From: CAYPTY01 sp965659005
GTDB taxonomy: Bacteria; Bacteroidota; Rhodothermia; Balneolales; Balneolaceae
Assembly: GCA_965659005.1 (NCBI GenBank)
Contig: CBFHVG010000020.1
Coordinates: forward strand, 1 to 17,268
Direction: 5' to 3'
Length of the DNA stretch: 17,268 nucleotides
Below are positions 7,547-14,809 of the stretch, one piece after another. The position numbers and the translations under genes are program-made. The first letter of the stretch is position 1. Every line of letters begins with the position of its first letter. The notes beneath the pieces were generated by a model. It did no database searches and was not told where the DNA came from. It worked only from the letters and a program-made list of their open reading frames with translations.

Positions 7547-10015
7547 TTGAAGATTTCAGTTTTAGCGAATTTACGCTACACATTAACCATCTTGATATGC
7601 ATGATTGCTGCAACGGCAAGTGTGCATGCTCAAAATGATTTCAAACTTACAGATCCAACTCTAAATCCACCTCAGGAATATGAAATTCTAGAGGTGCTCA
7701 TTGAAGGAAATGAAACGGCAAGGGAAAGTTATATCCGGTCGGCTTCATCATTAAGAGTTAGTGATAAAATCACAATCCCAGGGGATGAGATACCAAGAGC
7801 AATAAGGACCCTATTCAGGTCTGGACTCTTTTCTGATGTTCAAATACTCATTATTGAGAAATCTGATCGCGGTGTTCGTTTACTTATTAAGGTTACTGAA
7901 CAACCGAGATTATTTAAATATGAGATTAAGGGAGTTAAACGATCTCAAAGAAGAGACTTGGAAGATTTAATAAATCTTGTTCCGGGTACAGCCTTGACGG
8001 AATCAAATATTAATAGAGCTCTTCGTACAATTGACAGATTTTATAGGGAAAAAGGTTTATGGGGAACAGAGGTTGAAACCAGCAAACGACCAGCTCCTGA
8101 TGCTCCGGATAGAGTTATTCTCCGATTCGATATTTTTGCCGGTCATAAATATGAGGTAAAGGATATTGATTTTAACGGCAATGAATTTATTTCAGATCGA
8201 AAACTTAGAAAGAAAATAAAACCTCTTAAACTTGATAAACGTTGGAGGTTTCTGAGTAAAAAGCTTTTTAAGCAGGAAGACCTTGAAGAGGGGAAAGAAA
8301 AGATCATCAGCTTCTACAGAAAAAATGGTTTCAGAGACGCAAGAGTCGTTTCAGATAGTGTTTATCTGTATAACTATACAAAAGACCTTACCGGAGTAAA
8401 GGTTGATGTTAACATTTACGAAGGACCTCAATACAAAGTCAGAAATATTGAGTGGGATGGAAATACTGTATACACAGATGAGCAACTAACTCAGGCACTG
8501 GATTTTGAACGAGGAGATGTGTTTGATGAAGAAAAGTTCGAGACCAATCTGAACTTTAACGGAAAAGACAGCGACATAAACAGTCTCTATCAGAATATTG
8601 GTTATCTATTCTTCCAGGTAAGAGAAACAATTCAGGTTGTCGGTGAGGATTCTCTGGATCTGTCTTTTGAAATATTTGAGGATGAAAAAGCAACTATTCG
8701 CCAAGTTAATTTTAGTGGTAATACTAAAACTCATGACGAAGTTGTAAGAAGAACACTTCGAACAGTTCCTGGCAATACATATAGTCGATCAGCAATTGTT
8801 AGAACGATTAGAGAACTGAGTACTCTCGGGTACTTCAATCCTGAAGCAATTACCCCGGATTTAGTACCGAATGCCAACGATAGAACAGTGGATGTTGAAT
8901 ATCGACTGGAAGAATCTCAGAGTACTGATAACTTTGAATTTTCAGGTGGTTTTGGCGGGCGAAGCATTGGTATTATTCTTTCAGCACGTGTGAACTTCAA
9001 TAACTTCTCGCTGCAAAGAATGTTTGAGAAAGGCGGCTGGAAACCAATTCCATCTGGCGATGGTCAGCGTATGTCGGTTGGTGTTCAGGTTACTGGTACA
9101 GGTTTTCAGAGCTATACGCTTGGATTTACAGAACCTTGGTTTAGAGGAAAACCAACTTCACTGGGTATCAATTTATCCTATAATCTTATTAATCTGAGAA
9201 ACTCAAATGAAAGAAATGAGTTATTCAATTCATCACTTTCAATTGGTAAAAGATTAAAATGGCCTGACGATTTCTTTAGCACACAGAGTGTAATTTCTTA
9301 CCAGTTGTATGATGTGTTTGGAGCTACCTTCCTGGCTGAGGGTACAACAAGCATTATCAGTTTCATGCAGGTATTAGAAAGAAATTCATTAGATAATTTC
9401 ATTTCCCCAAATACGGGCTCTAAGTTTACCTTATCAGGTGAATTAGCACCACCAATCCCTGGTTTCTCTGAATTCTACAAATTCAAGACTAAGTATCAGT
9501 ATCATGTTCCACTAACAAGAAAACTGATCTTATCTACAGGTGCTGAATATGGATATATTGGTTATCTGACAGAGAATAAAAGATCTGATTTCCAGCGATT
9601 CTTTGTTGGTGGTACCCAATTACAGCAAAGGCAGAATTTCGTAAACGACAACGTCGATCTTAGAGGTTTCCCGGGTGGAGTTAATGGTACAATTGCACCA
9701 TTTATCAATGGTGAACAGGTTGGTGGACGTTTGTATACCAAATATACTTTTGAACTTAGATATCCAGCCATATCCAATGAACAACTTCAGTTGATACCAT
9801 ATGCGTTCTTCGATGCTGGTAACGCCTACTTAGATTTTGATTCTTTTGATCCCTTTGATGTAAGAAGAGCAACAGGTTTTGGTACCAGAATCTTCCTTCC
9901 AATTCTTGGTTTAGTTGATCTAAGTTATGGATATCGACTTGATGGAATTTCAGGATTCAGTGGTGTTGCGCCTGGGCAGTGGGAATTCTTATTTAATATT
10001 GGAGCGCCTTTCTAA
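7547..10015 (+). CDS. bamA: Outer membrane protein assembly factor BamA
   Basis: This is the central Omp85 subunit of the BAM complex, which folds and inserts beta-barrel proteins into the outer membrane. The 822-residue precursor has a signal peptide (1-28, cleaved after VHA before Q29), five POTRA-type repeats between about 45 and 465, and a C-terminal 16-strand barrel from about 466. The conserved loop-6 motif appears as LRGF (705-708), close to the canonical VRGF/Y. The last residue is Phe822, as expected for a beta-signal. EPWFRGKP near residue 530 is another Omp85 hallmark. TTG at 7547 is chosen because it opens the signal peptide; the next Met (residue 19) would truncate it. No Shine-Dalgarno is visible. 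The stop overlaps the skp1 ATG by one base (TAATG), fitting co-expression with its periplasmic chaperones. Confidence 0.95.
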   Translation: MKISVLANLRYTLTILICMIAATASVHAQNDFKLTDPTLNPPQEYEILEVLIEGNETARESYIRSASSLRVSDKITIPGDEIPRAIRTLFRSGLFSDVQILIIEKSDRGVRLLIKVTEQPRLFKYEIKGVKRSQRRDLEDLINLVPGTALTESNINRALRTIDRFYREKGLWGTEVETSKRPAPDAPDRVILRFDIFAGHKYEVKDIDFNGNEFISDRKLRKKIKPLKLDKRWRFLSKKLFKQEDLEEGKEKIISFYRKNGFRDARVVSDSVYLYNYTKDLTGVKVDVNIYEGPQYKVRNIEWDGNTVYTDEQLTQALDFERGDVFDEEKFETNLNFNGKDSDINSLYQNIGYLFFQVRETIQVVGEDSLDLSFEIFEDEKATIRQVNFSGNTKTHDEVVRRTLRTVPGNTYSRSAIVRTIRELSTLGYFNPEAITPDLVPNANDRTVDVEYRLEESQSTDNFEFSGGFGGRSIGIILSARVNFNNFSLQRMFEKGGWKPIPSGDGQRMSVGVQVTGTGFQSYTLGFTEPWFRGKPTSLGINLSYNLINLRNSNERNELFNSSLSIGKRLKWPDDFFSTQSVISYQLYDVFGATFLAEGTTSIISFMQVLERNSLDNFISPNTGSKFTLSGELAPPIPGFSEFYKFKTKYQYHVPLTRKLILSTGAEYGYIGYLTENKRSDFQRFFVGGTQLQQRQNFVNDNVDLRGFPGGVNGTIAPFINGEQVGGRLYTKYTFELRYPAISNEQLQLIPYAFFDAGNAYLDFDSFDPFDVRRATGFGTRIFLPILGLVDLSYGYRLDGISGFSGVAPGQWEFLFNIGAPF

Positions 10016-10557
10016 TGTTTAATAGAATCTTAAAATCGAGTGTATTCTTATTACTTGTTTTTACTAGTGCAATCACTGCACAGGATCAAAAAATAGGTTT
10101 CTTTGATTCTGGCTACATTTTGAACAGAATTCCTGAATATACAGGCCTGGAACAGCAATTAGCGCTAACAGCAAATCAGTGGAGAAGCGAGATTCAGGAG
10201 CTTGAAGATGAGATTATTGAGCTGGAGAAAGACTACGAGGCCAAAGAGATTCTTTACACGGAAGAAATCAGAGATCAAAAATTATTAGAGATCGAACAAA
10301 AGAAAGACGAAAAAGACGCGTTATTAGATAGAAGGTTCGGACCAAATGGTGATTACTTTAAACAACAAGAACTATTACTCGAGCCAATACAAAGACAAGT
10401 TATTCAGGCAGTACAAACAGTAGCACAAAGAAACGGGTATGATTTCGTATTTGATACTGCTAATGATTTCAAACTGGTGTATGCCAGGAATGAATGGAAC
10501 CTAAATAATGAGATTCTCATCGAACTTGGAATAGAAGTAGATGATGAAAGCAATTAA
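10015..10557 (+). CDS. OmpH/Skp-like periplasmic chaperone, copy 1
   Basis: It probably holds unfolded outer-membrane proteins in the periplasm on their way to BamA. The 180-residue precursor has a signal peptide (1-22, cleaved after AITA), a short beta strand QKIGFFDSGYIL, a long charged coiled-coil hairpin (about 45-125) and a closing strand YDFVFDTAN, the usual Skp layout in which trimers form tentacles. It differs from the next two genes: it has a RRFGPNGDYF turn in the coiled coil, lacks their shared TSTGD motif, and ends in an acidic tail (EVDDESN). The start overlaps the bamA stop by one base, with GGAG 10 bases upstream. It is the most divergent of the three paralogs, so it may have a separate role. 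Confidence 0.88.
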   Translation: MFNRILKSSVFLLLVFTSAITAQDQKIGFFDSGYILNRIPEYTGLEQQLALTANQWRSEIQELEDEIIELEKDYEAKEILYTEEIRDQKLLEIEQKKDEKDALLDRRFGPNGDYFKQQELLLEPIQRQVIQAVQTVAQRNGYDFVFDTANDFKLVYARNEWNLNNEILIELGIEVDDESN

Positions 10558-10602
10558 TCGAAAATTATAGTATCATTGAACCCTTCAAAAACAGGGACAA
10601 GC

Positions 10603-11121
10603 ATGAAAAGAATTCTTCTTTCAAACCTCTTAATATTACTTCTATCAGCAGGAGCTTTTGCACAGCTTAAAGTGGGTTACATGAATCCGCAAAAAGCATT
10701 AGCATCATTGCCTGAATATGAAGCAGCTTTAAATCAAGTCAATACTCTGATCACTCAAAGAGATGGCGAATTGTCTAGCGATGCTAACTCATTACAAACA
10801 CAATTTACTGAATATCAACAGATATCTGTTTCTCTAAACGATCAACAACGTTTTGCAGAAGAAACCAGATTGGATAGTTTGAATCAGGAATATCTGAAAA
10901 AGCGTCAAAGCTATCAGGATGAAATTCAGGCTAGAAGAGCACAATTACTTCAGCCTATCATTGCCAAAGTGAATGCAGCTCTCGAAGCTGTAGCTAAGGA
11001 ATTGGAACTGGATTTTGTAATGAATCAACAGACTTCCACTGGCGACTCAATTATATACTATACATCAGAAGGTCAAAAAGATATAACTGACCTGGTAATC
11101 GCAAAAGTTTTAGAACAATAA
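10603..11121 (+). CDS. OmpH/Skp-like periplasmic chaperone, copy 2
   Basis: The second of three adjacent Skp-family proteins has a 172-residue precursor. I start it at ATG 10603 because this gives a classic signal peptide (1-20, cleaved after AFA before QLKVGYM) and has GGGA 6-9 bases upstream. An in-frame TTG at 10576 would add nine polar residues in front of the signal peptide and is less likely. After the strand LKVGYMNPQKAL comes a Gln/Glu/Arg-rich coiled coil (about 40-115), then a strand LDFVMNQQ and the motif TSTGDSIIYY, which is shared almost exactly with copy 3. Its role is inferred from the family and from the location downstream of bamA. The gap to copy 1 is 45 bases and to copy 3 is 10 bases, so the three are very likely in one transcript. 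Confidence 0.87.
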   Translation: MKRILLSNLLILLLSAGAFAQLKVGYMNPQKALASLPEYEAALNQVNTLITQRDGELSSDANSLQTQFTEYQQISVSLNDQQRFAEETRLDSLNQEYLKKRQSYQDEIQARRAQLLQPIIAKVNAALEAVAKELELDFVMNQQTSTGDSIIYYTSEGQKDITDLVIAKVLEQ

Positions 11122-11131
11122 ATTCACGGAT

Positions 11132-11671
11132 ATGAAAACACTATTTAAAGGCTTAGCACTTGCTTCTATCTTACTGTTGACAGCAGTAGATGCACAAACG
11201 CAAGATTTAAAAATCGGGTATGTAGATCCTCAGGTTATTCTTTCAAGGATGCCAGAGACAGCTGCGGTTCAGGTACGCTTACAGAATTTCACACAGCGTA
11301 AGCAACAAGAAATTCAAAACAAAGAACTGGAACTTCAAAATGAAGTAGCTCTTTATGAACAAAAAGTAGGTGTAATTTCTGAAGATGCCAGAGCAAAAGA
11401 AGAGCAAAGATTACAAGCTATGCAACAAGACCTTATCAATCTTTCTTCTACAGCGGAACAGGAACTAGCCGCTAAAAGAGCAGAACTTCTTGGACCATTA
11501 CAGCAACAAATTTTGGGTGCTATAAATACAGTAGCAAGCAGAAAAGGATTAGACTACGTATTCAATACTACTACCAGCACAGGTGATGTAATCATCCTTT
11601 ACGCATCAGAAGAAATGCGTAATAACAATGACATTACTCCTGATGTAATGGCTGAGCTTGATATCGAGTAA
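11132..11671 (+). CDS. OmpH/Skp-like periplasmic chaperone, copy 3
   Basis: This third tandem Skp-family gene encodes a 179-residue precursor with a signal peptide of about 21 residues (cleaved near VDA before Q22). It has strand DLKIGYVDPQVILSRMPE, a Gln/Glu/Lys-rich coiled coil (about 50-125), strand LDYVFNTT and the motif TSTGDVIILYASEE. The first strand resembles copy 1 (IGFFDSGYILNRIPE), while the C-terminal motif resembles copy 2, so the three probably arose by successive duplications with unequal drift. The start is ATG with GGA immediately upstream. A strong intrinsic terminator begins 24 bases after the stop, marking the end of the bamA transcript. Confidence 0.88.
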   Translation: MKTLFKGLALASILLLTAVDAQTQDLKIGYVDPQVILSRMPETAAVQVRLQNFTQRKQQEIQNKELELQNEVALYEQKVGVISEDARAKEEQRLQAMQQDLINLSSTAEQELAAKRAELLGPLQQQILGAINTVASRKGLDYVFNTTTSTGDVIILYASEEMRNNNDITPDVMAELDIE

Positions 11672-11694
11672 CTCAATTACTCAATGAATGTTAT

Positions 11695-11725
11695 AAAGGC
11701 TGCCTTATGGTGGCCTTTTTTATTT
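11695..11725 (+). terminator. Rho-independent terminator ending the bamA-skp transcript
   Basis: AAAGGCTGCC (11695-11704) pairs with GGTGGCCTTT (11709-11718) across a TTAT loop. This gives a 10-pair stem with two G-U wobbles, and six consecutive T end at 11721, followed by ATTT. The tract overlaps the stop codon of the convergent VWA gene (11720-11722). On the minus strand the same stem is followed by ATAAC rather than a T run, so it should act mainly on plus-strand transcription. Confidence 0.88.
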
Positions 11726-12826
11726 CATCGATCTTTTACGGTTTCTGATATAATCCTCAAAAATATATCCACCCAGATTGTCCAGAGAGGCAAAATATGC
11801 TTTACCCATATTAGCCTCTGTCATTTCACGGACGAAACTTTGTAAGTAGGGGTCTCTGGCAATCATAAAAGTTGTAATGCTGATTTTATCTCTCCTGCAC
11901 TTTACAGCTTCATCGAGCACTTTATTAACGATTTTTCTATCCAGTCCAAAACTATTCTTATACAAACGACCATTTTCAAACATGCATGACGGCTTACCGT
12001 CGGTTATCATAAAGATCTGCTTATTCGAATATTTTCTCCGTTGCAATATGTGGCGAGCAAGCTCAAGTCCTTGTTTGGTATTGGTATGATAAGGACCAAC
12101 TTGTAGGTAGGGTAGATCTTCAACTGAGATTTGCCATGCTTCATTACCAAAGGCCACAATGTCTAGGGAATCCTTGGCATAGTTAGTCATAATAAGTTCA
12201 GACAAAGCCATTGCAACTTTCTTGGCTGGCGTAATTCTATCTTCCCCATACAATATCATTGAGTGACTCAGATCAATCAATAATACGGTAGCCACAGAGG
12301 TATTATGATCTGAATCATAAACCTGAATATCATCTTCTTCCAGCCCCATATTATCCAGTGAGCTGTGTTGTAACATGTTTAGCATAGTGCCTACACTATC
12401 CATATTAGAGAGATCATCTCCTTGAGTCCATTTCCTTATCTCAGGCTGTCGTTCAAGTCCTTTTCCCGTGTGAACGGTTTTATGAGAACCTAATCCACCT
12501 TTCTCAAGATTCTTGAATATTTCTTCTAGGCTCCTTTGTCTAAGGCTTCTCTCGATTTTCTTTGTTGGAACAAGAACTTGTTTATCGTCCTCCTGTATGT
12601 AACCTCTTTCCTTCAGATCTTCTATGAAGTCACCAAGGTTATAATCATCAAAATCGTCTGTGATGTTATATTCTTCATCAAGGTCAGTAAGCCATTTCAT
12701 GGCTTGAGAAACATCTCCACTGGAAATGGTCAATAATTGCTGGAATAAATCAAATAAAGTATCAAAGGCATTTTTGCCACTGATATTATTTAATTTTTCA
12801 TCCCATTCTGAATATCGAAAATGCAT
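11720..12826 (-). CDS. VWA-domain protein with intact MIDAS site, function unknown
   Basis: The 368-residue product has no signal peptide or membrane segment and is probably cytoplasmic. The N-terminal half (1-175) is acidic and helical with no domain I can name. The C-terminal half (about 176-360) is a von Willebrand A domain with a complete metal-ion-dependent adhesion site: DLSHS (Asp185, Ser187, Ser189), Thr248 in HTNTKQG, and ITDGKPS (Asp276). The segment ending RKWTQGDDL, the VWA domain and the basic C-terminus (YIRNRKRSMK) resemble the VWA proteins (COG4867-like, as I recall Mycobacterium Rv0959) that are encoded next to a MoxR/Mg-chelatase-type AAA+ ATPase. No such ATPase is in the window, and the protein is shorter than those relatives. 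It may be the substrate-binding partner of an ATPase encoded elsewhere. It is transcribed alone, convergent with the skp genes and divergent from rnhB. Confidence 0.8.
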   Translation of the reverse strand: MHFRYSEWDEKLNNISGKNAFDTLFDLFQQLLTISSGDVSQAMKWLTDLDEEYNITDDFDDYNLGDFIEDLKERGYIQEDDKQVLVPTKKIERSLRQRSLEEIFKNLEKGGLGSHKTVHTGKGLERQPEIRKWTQGDDLSNMDSVGTMLNMLQHSSLDNMGLEEDDIQVYDSDHNTSVATVLLIDLSHSMILYGEDRITPAKKVAMALSELIMTNYAKDSLDIVAFGNEAWQISVEDLPYLQVGPYHTNTKQGLELARHILQRRKYSNKQIFMITDGKPSCMFENGRLYKNSFGLDRKIVNKVLDEAVKCRRDKISITTFMIARDPYLQSFVREMTEANMGKAYFASLDNLGGYIFEDYIRNRKRSMK

Positions 12827-12938
12827 GGTTTACTCTTTAATTAACTCAATCCAAAGTGGAATAAAGTAGTTCCTCAATTATGGTATATAAAGAAAATTAA
12901 GTACACAAAAGTGAATGTTTTGACTGTTATCTTCTGAA
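12827..12938. promoter_or_regulatory. Divergent intergenic region holding promoters of the VWA gene and rnhB
   Basis: These 112 very AT-rich bases separate two divergently read genes, so promoters in both directions are expected here. TATATAA at 12884-12890 could serve as a -10 element, but I see no well-placed -35 partner in either direction and do not assign exact boxes. No ribosome binding site of normal strength precedes either start codon. Confidence 0.4.
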
Positions 12939-13562
12939 ATGGAATTAGATCGCTTACAAATCGAAAAGCAACTTTGGAATGATGGCTTTAAAAGAATCAT
13001 GGGTTTAGATGAAGTTGGCCGAGGTTGTCTTGCTGGTCCTGTTGTTGCTGCCGGTGTTATTCTGGATCAGAATACTCGAATTGAAGGCATTAGAGATAGT
13101 AAAGCCCTATCTATAAAGGATAGGGAAGAAATTGCCGTTGAGATAAAGAAAAAGGCGCTATTCTGGACGATTCAGGAATGCTCCCCGATTGAAATTGATG
13201 AGCTGAATATTCTGTGGGCTTCTATAAAGGCTATGGTGAAATGTTCAGAATCTCATAATGCAGAGCCTGATTATCTTTTGGTTGATGGTAATAAGTTTAC
13301 TTCTTCCTTAATCCCTTACACTTGTGTTGTAAAAGGGGATGATAAGTCTGAAAGTATTGGTGCCGCCTCAATACTGGCTAAAGTCTATAGAGATGAGTTG
13401 ATGACTAAGTTACACCAGGAGTATCCTTACTACGGCTGGGACTCAAATGTTGGTTATCCAACAAAAGTTCACTTTTCAGGACTTGAGACTCATGGATATA
13501 CAAAACATCACAGGTTAAGTTTTAATCTTCGAACAGACAAAGAATTTAAGAAGCCAACCTAA
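12939..13562 (+). CDS. rnhB: Ribonuclease HII
   Basis: It cleaves the RNA strand of RNA-DNA hybrids and initiates removal of single ribonucleotides misincorporated into DNA. The 207-residue product has the full four-carboxylate active site: Asp24 and Glu25 in GLDEVGRG, Asp116 in LLVDGNK and Asp134 in VVKGDD, with the same 18-residue spacing between the last two as in E. coli RnhB. The DSK motif (53-55), the SIGAASILAKV helix (139-149) and the C-terminal GYPTKVH and HRLSF elements are also typical. The start is ATG at 12939, chosen because the family normally begins about 20 residues before DEVGRG; there is no recognisable Shine-Dalgarno. Its 3' end overlaps that of the opposing rodA gene by 4 bp, with no terminator between them. 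Confidence 0.96.
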   Translation: MELDRLQIEKQLWNDGFKRIMGLDEVGRGCLAGPVVAAGVILDQNTRIEGIRDSKALSIKDREEIAVEIKKKALFWTIQECSPIEIDELNILWASIKAMVKCSESHNAEPDYLLVDGNKFTSSLIPYTCVVKGDDKSESIGAASILAKVYRDELMTKLHQEYPYYGWDSNVGYPTKVHFSGLETHGYTKHHRLSFNLRTDKEFKKPT

Positions 13563-14809
13563 CGGTAGATGCTAAATTGCCGCTTGTAGAAATCCATGTT
13601 TATACAAACAGCCAACATAAGTGTGTTGGTTAGAAATGCTGAACCACCATAACTAACAAAGGGGAGTGGAATGCCAATTACAGGTAAAAGTGAAACTGCA
13701 CTACCTACATTGATGAAAAAGTGGGCAAAATAAACACAGGTTACACTTACAATAACCAACTGAGCAAAAGGATGTTTATGGCTACCTGCTAAGTTTAACA
13801 ATCGAATGAATAAAGCGAGGAATAAAATGACAACCAAAGCAGAACCCACAAAGCCAAATTCCTCACCTATTACACAGTAAATGAAATCGGTCCATTGTTC
13901 AGGTAAAAATTTCAGTTGAGTTTGTGTTCCCTGTAAAAAACCCTTTCCTGTTAAGCCACCAGAGCCAATGGCTGTTTTTGCCTGAATAACGTTCCAACCT
14001 GCACCTGTTGGGTCATATGATGGATTAGTGAACACCTTAATTCTTGCAACCTGATGAGGTTGTAATAATTGAGTAAATGCAAGCTGAACTCCAGCCACCA
14101 AAGCTAATCCTGAAAAGAAGGAAAGAAAGGTAAGCCATCTTCTACGCTGAATGAAGAATATGATCCCTGTACAAAGGAGAGCTGCTAAAACACCCCAATA
14201 CCATTCTAAAACAGCCATATAACCTATAATGGCTGGTGATACAATAAATAAGCTAATCCCGTTTGGTAAACCAGACCAGAATAACATCACAGGAATAAGT
14301 GTGATGAATATCAAAGCTGTTCCAAAGTCATTTTGCATCACAACAAGAATCATTGGAATAACTATTATGAGAGTAGCTACCAAAGCTGATCTGATATTCT
14401 CAGCCGAAATATCTCTTCTGGAGGTCAAGTAATTTGCAGCGGCCAGTATAGTGGCAAATTTCATTATTTCTGAAGTCTGAAAGCTGAATGGTCCAAGCTT
14501 CAACCAGCTTTTGGCACCATTTATTTCATTCCCAAAGATGAGCGTAATTATCATCAGAACAATACCCACACCATAAAAGATATAGGAACCTTCCTGGAAA
14601 TTTCTAGGGGAGATGAATAAAACTGTTATAATTACCACAACAGATACAGCCACAAATATTAGCTGCTTGTAGAAATTAGCCTGGATGTAATCTGGCAGGA
14701 ACTGGGAAACAGGGCCTTGGGTGGCAGAGTAAATCGCAAATAACCCAATTACTGTTAGACAGAACCAAATAAAAATAGTTACCCAGCTTAGATCTCTAAT
14801 ATTATTCAT
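13559..14809 (-). CDS. rodA: Rod-shape determining peptidoglycan glycosyltransferase RodA
   Basis: This SEDS-family integral membrane polymerase builds glycan strands from lipid II for lateral wall growth, working with PBP2. The 416-residue product has about ten hydrophobic segments. The catalytic loop reads NPSYDPTGAGWNVIQAKTAI, placing the essential Asp at 266 (equivalent to Asp262 of E. coli RodA), followed by GSGGLTGKGF. Further SEDS signatures are LPEQWTDFIYCVIGEEFGF (302-320) and PLPFVSYGGSA near the C-terminus. The length and the DPTGAGW form favour RodA over FtsW, and so does the position directly after mrdA. The ATG overlaps the mrdA stop by 8 bp (ATGAATAA), an arrangement that would keep the two partner enzymes in step. 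It is the last gene of the mre operon, and no terminator is visible after it. Confidence 0.95.
   Translation of the reverse strand: MNNIRDLSWVTIFIWFCLTVIGLFAIYSATQGPVSQFLPDYIQANFYKQLIFVAVSVVVIITVLFISPRNFQEGSYIFYGVGIVLMIITLIFGNEINGAKSWLKLGPFSFQTSEIMKFATILAAANYLTSRRDISAENIRSALVATLIIVIPMILVVMQNDFGTALIFITLIPVMLFWSGLPNGISLFIVSPAIIGYMAVLEWYWGVLAALLCTGIIFFIQRRRWLTFLSFFSGLALVAGVQLAFTQLLQPHQVARIKVFTNPSYDPTGAGWNVIQAKTAIGSGGLTGKGFLQGTQTQLKFLPEQWTDFIYCVIGEEFGFVGSALVVILFLALFIRLLNLAGSHKHPFAQLVIVSVTCVYFAHFFINVGSAVSLLPVIGIPLPFVSYGGSAFLTNTLMLAVCINMDFYKRQFSIYR

Noticed and set aside
10576..10602. TTG start for the second skp gene
   Set aside because: It would place nine polar residues ahead of a textbook signal peptide; the ATG at 10603 has a GGGA site at good spacing.
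11690..11720. Terminator at 11695-11725 as an equally strong bidirectional terminator for the VWA gene
   Set aside because: On the minus strand the stem is followed by ATAAC, not a T run, so termination in that direction is doubtful.
13562..13582. CGGTA...TGCCG hairpin near the rodA and rnhB ends as a terminator
   Set aside because: The five-pair stem includes a wobble, the loop is long and no T tract follows on either strand.
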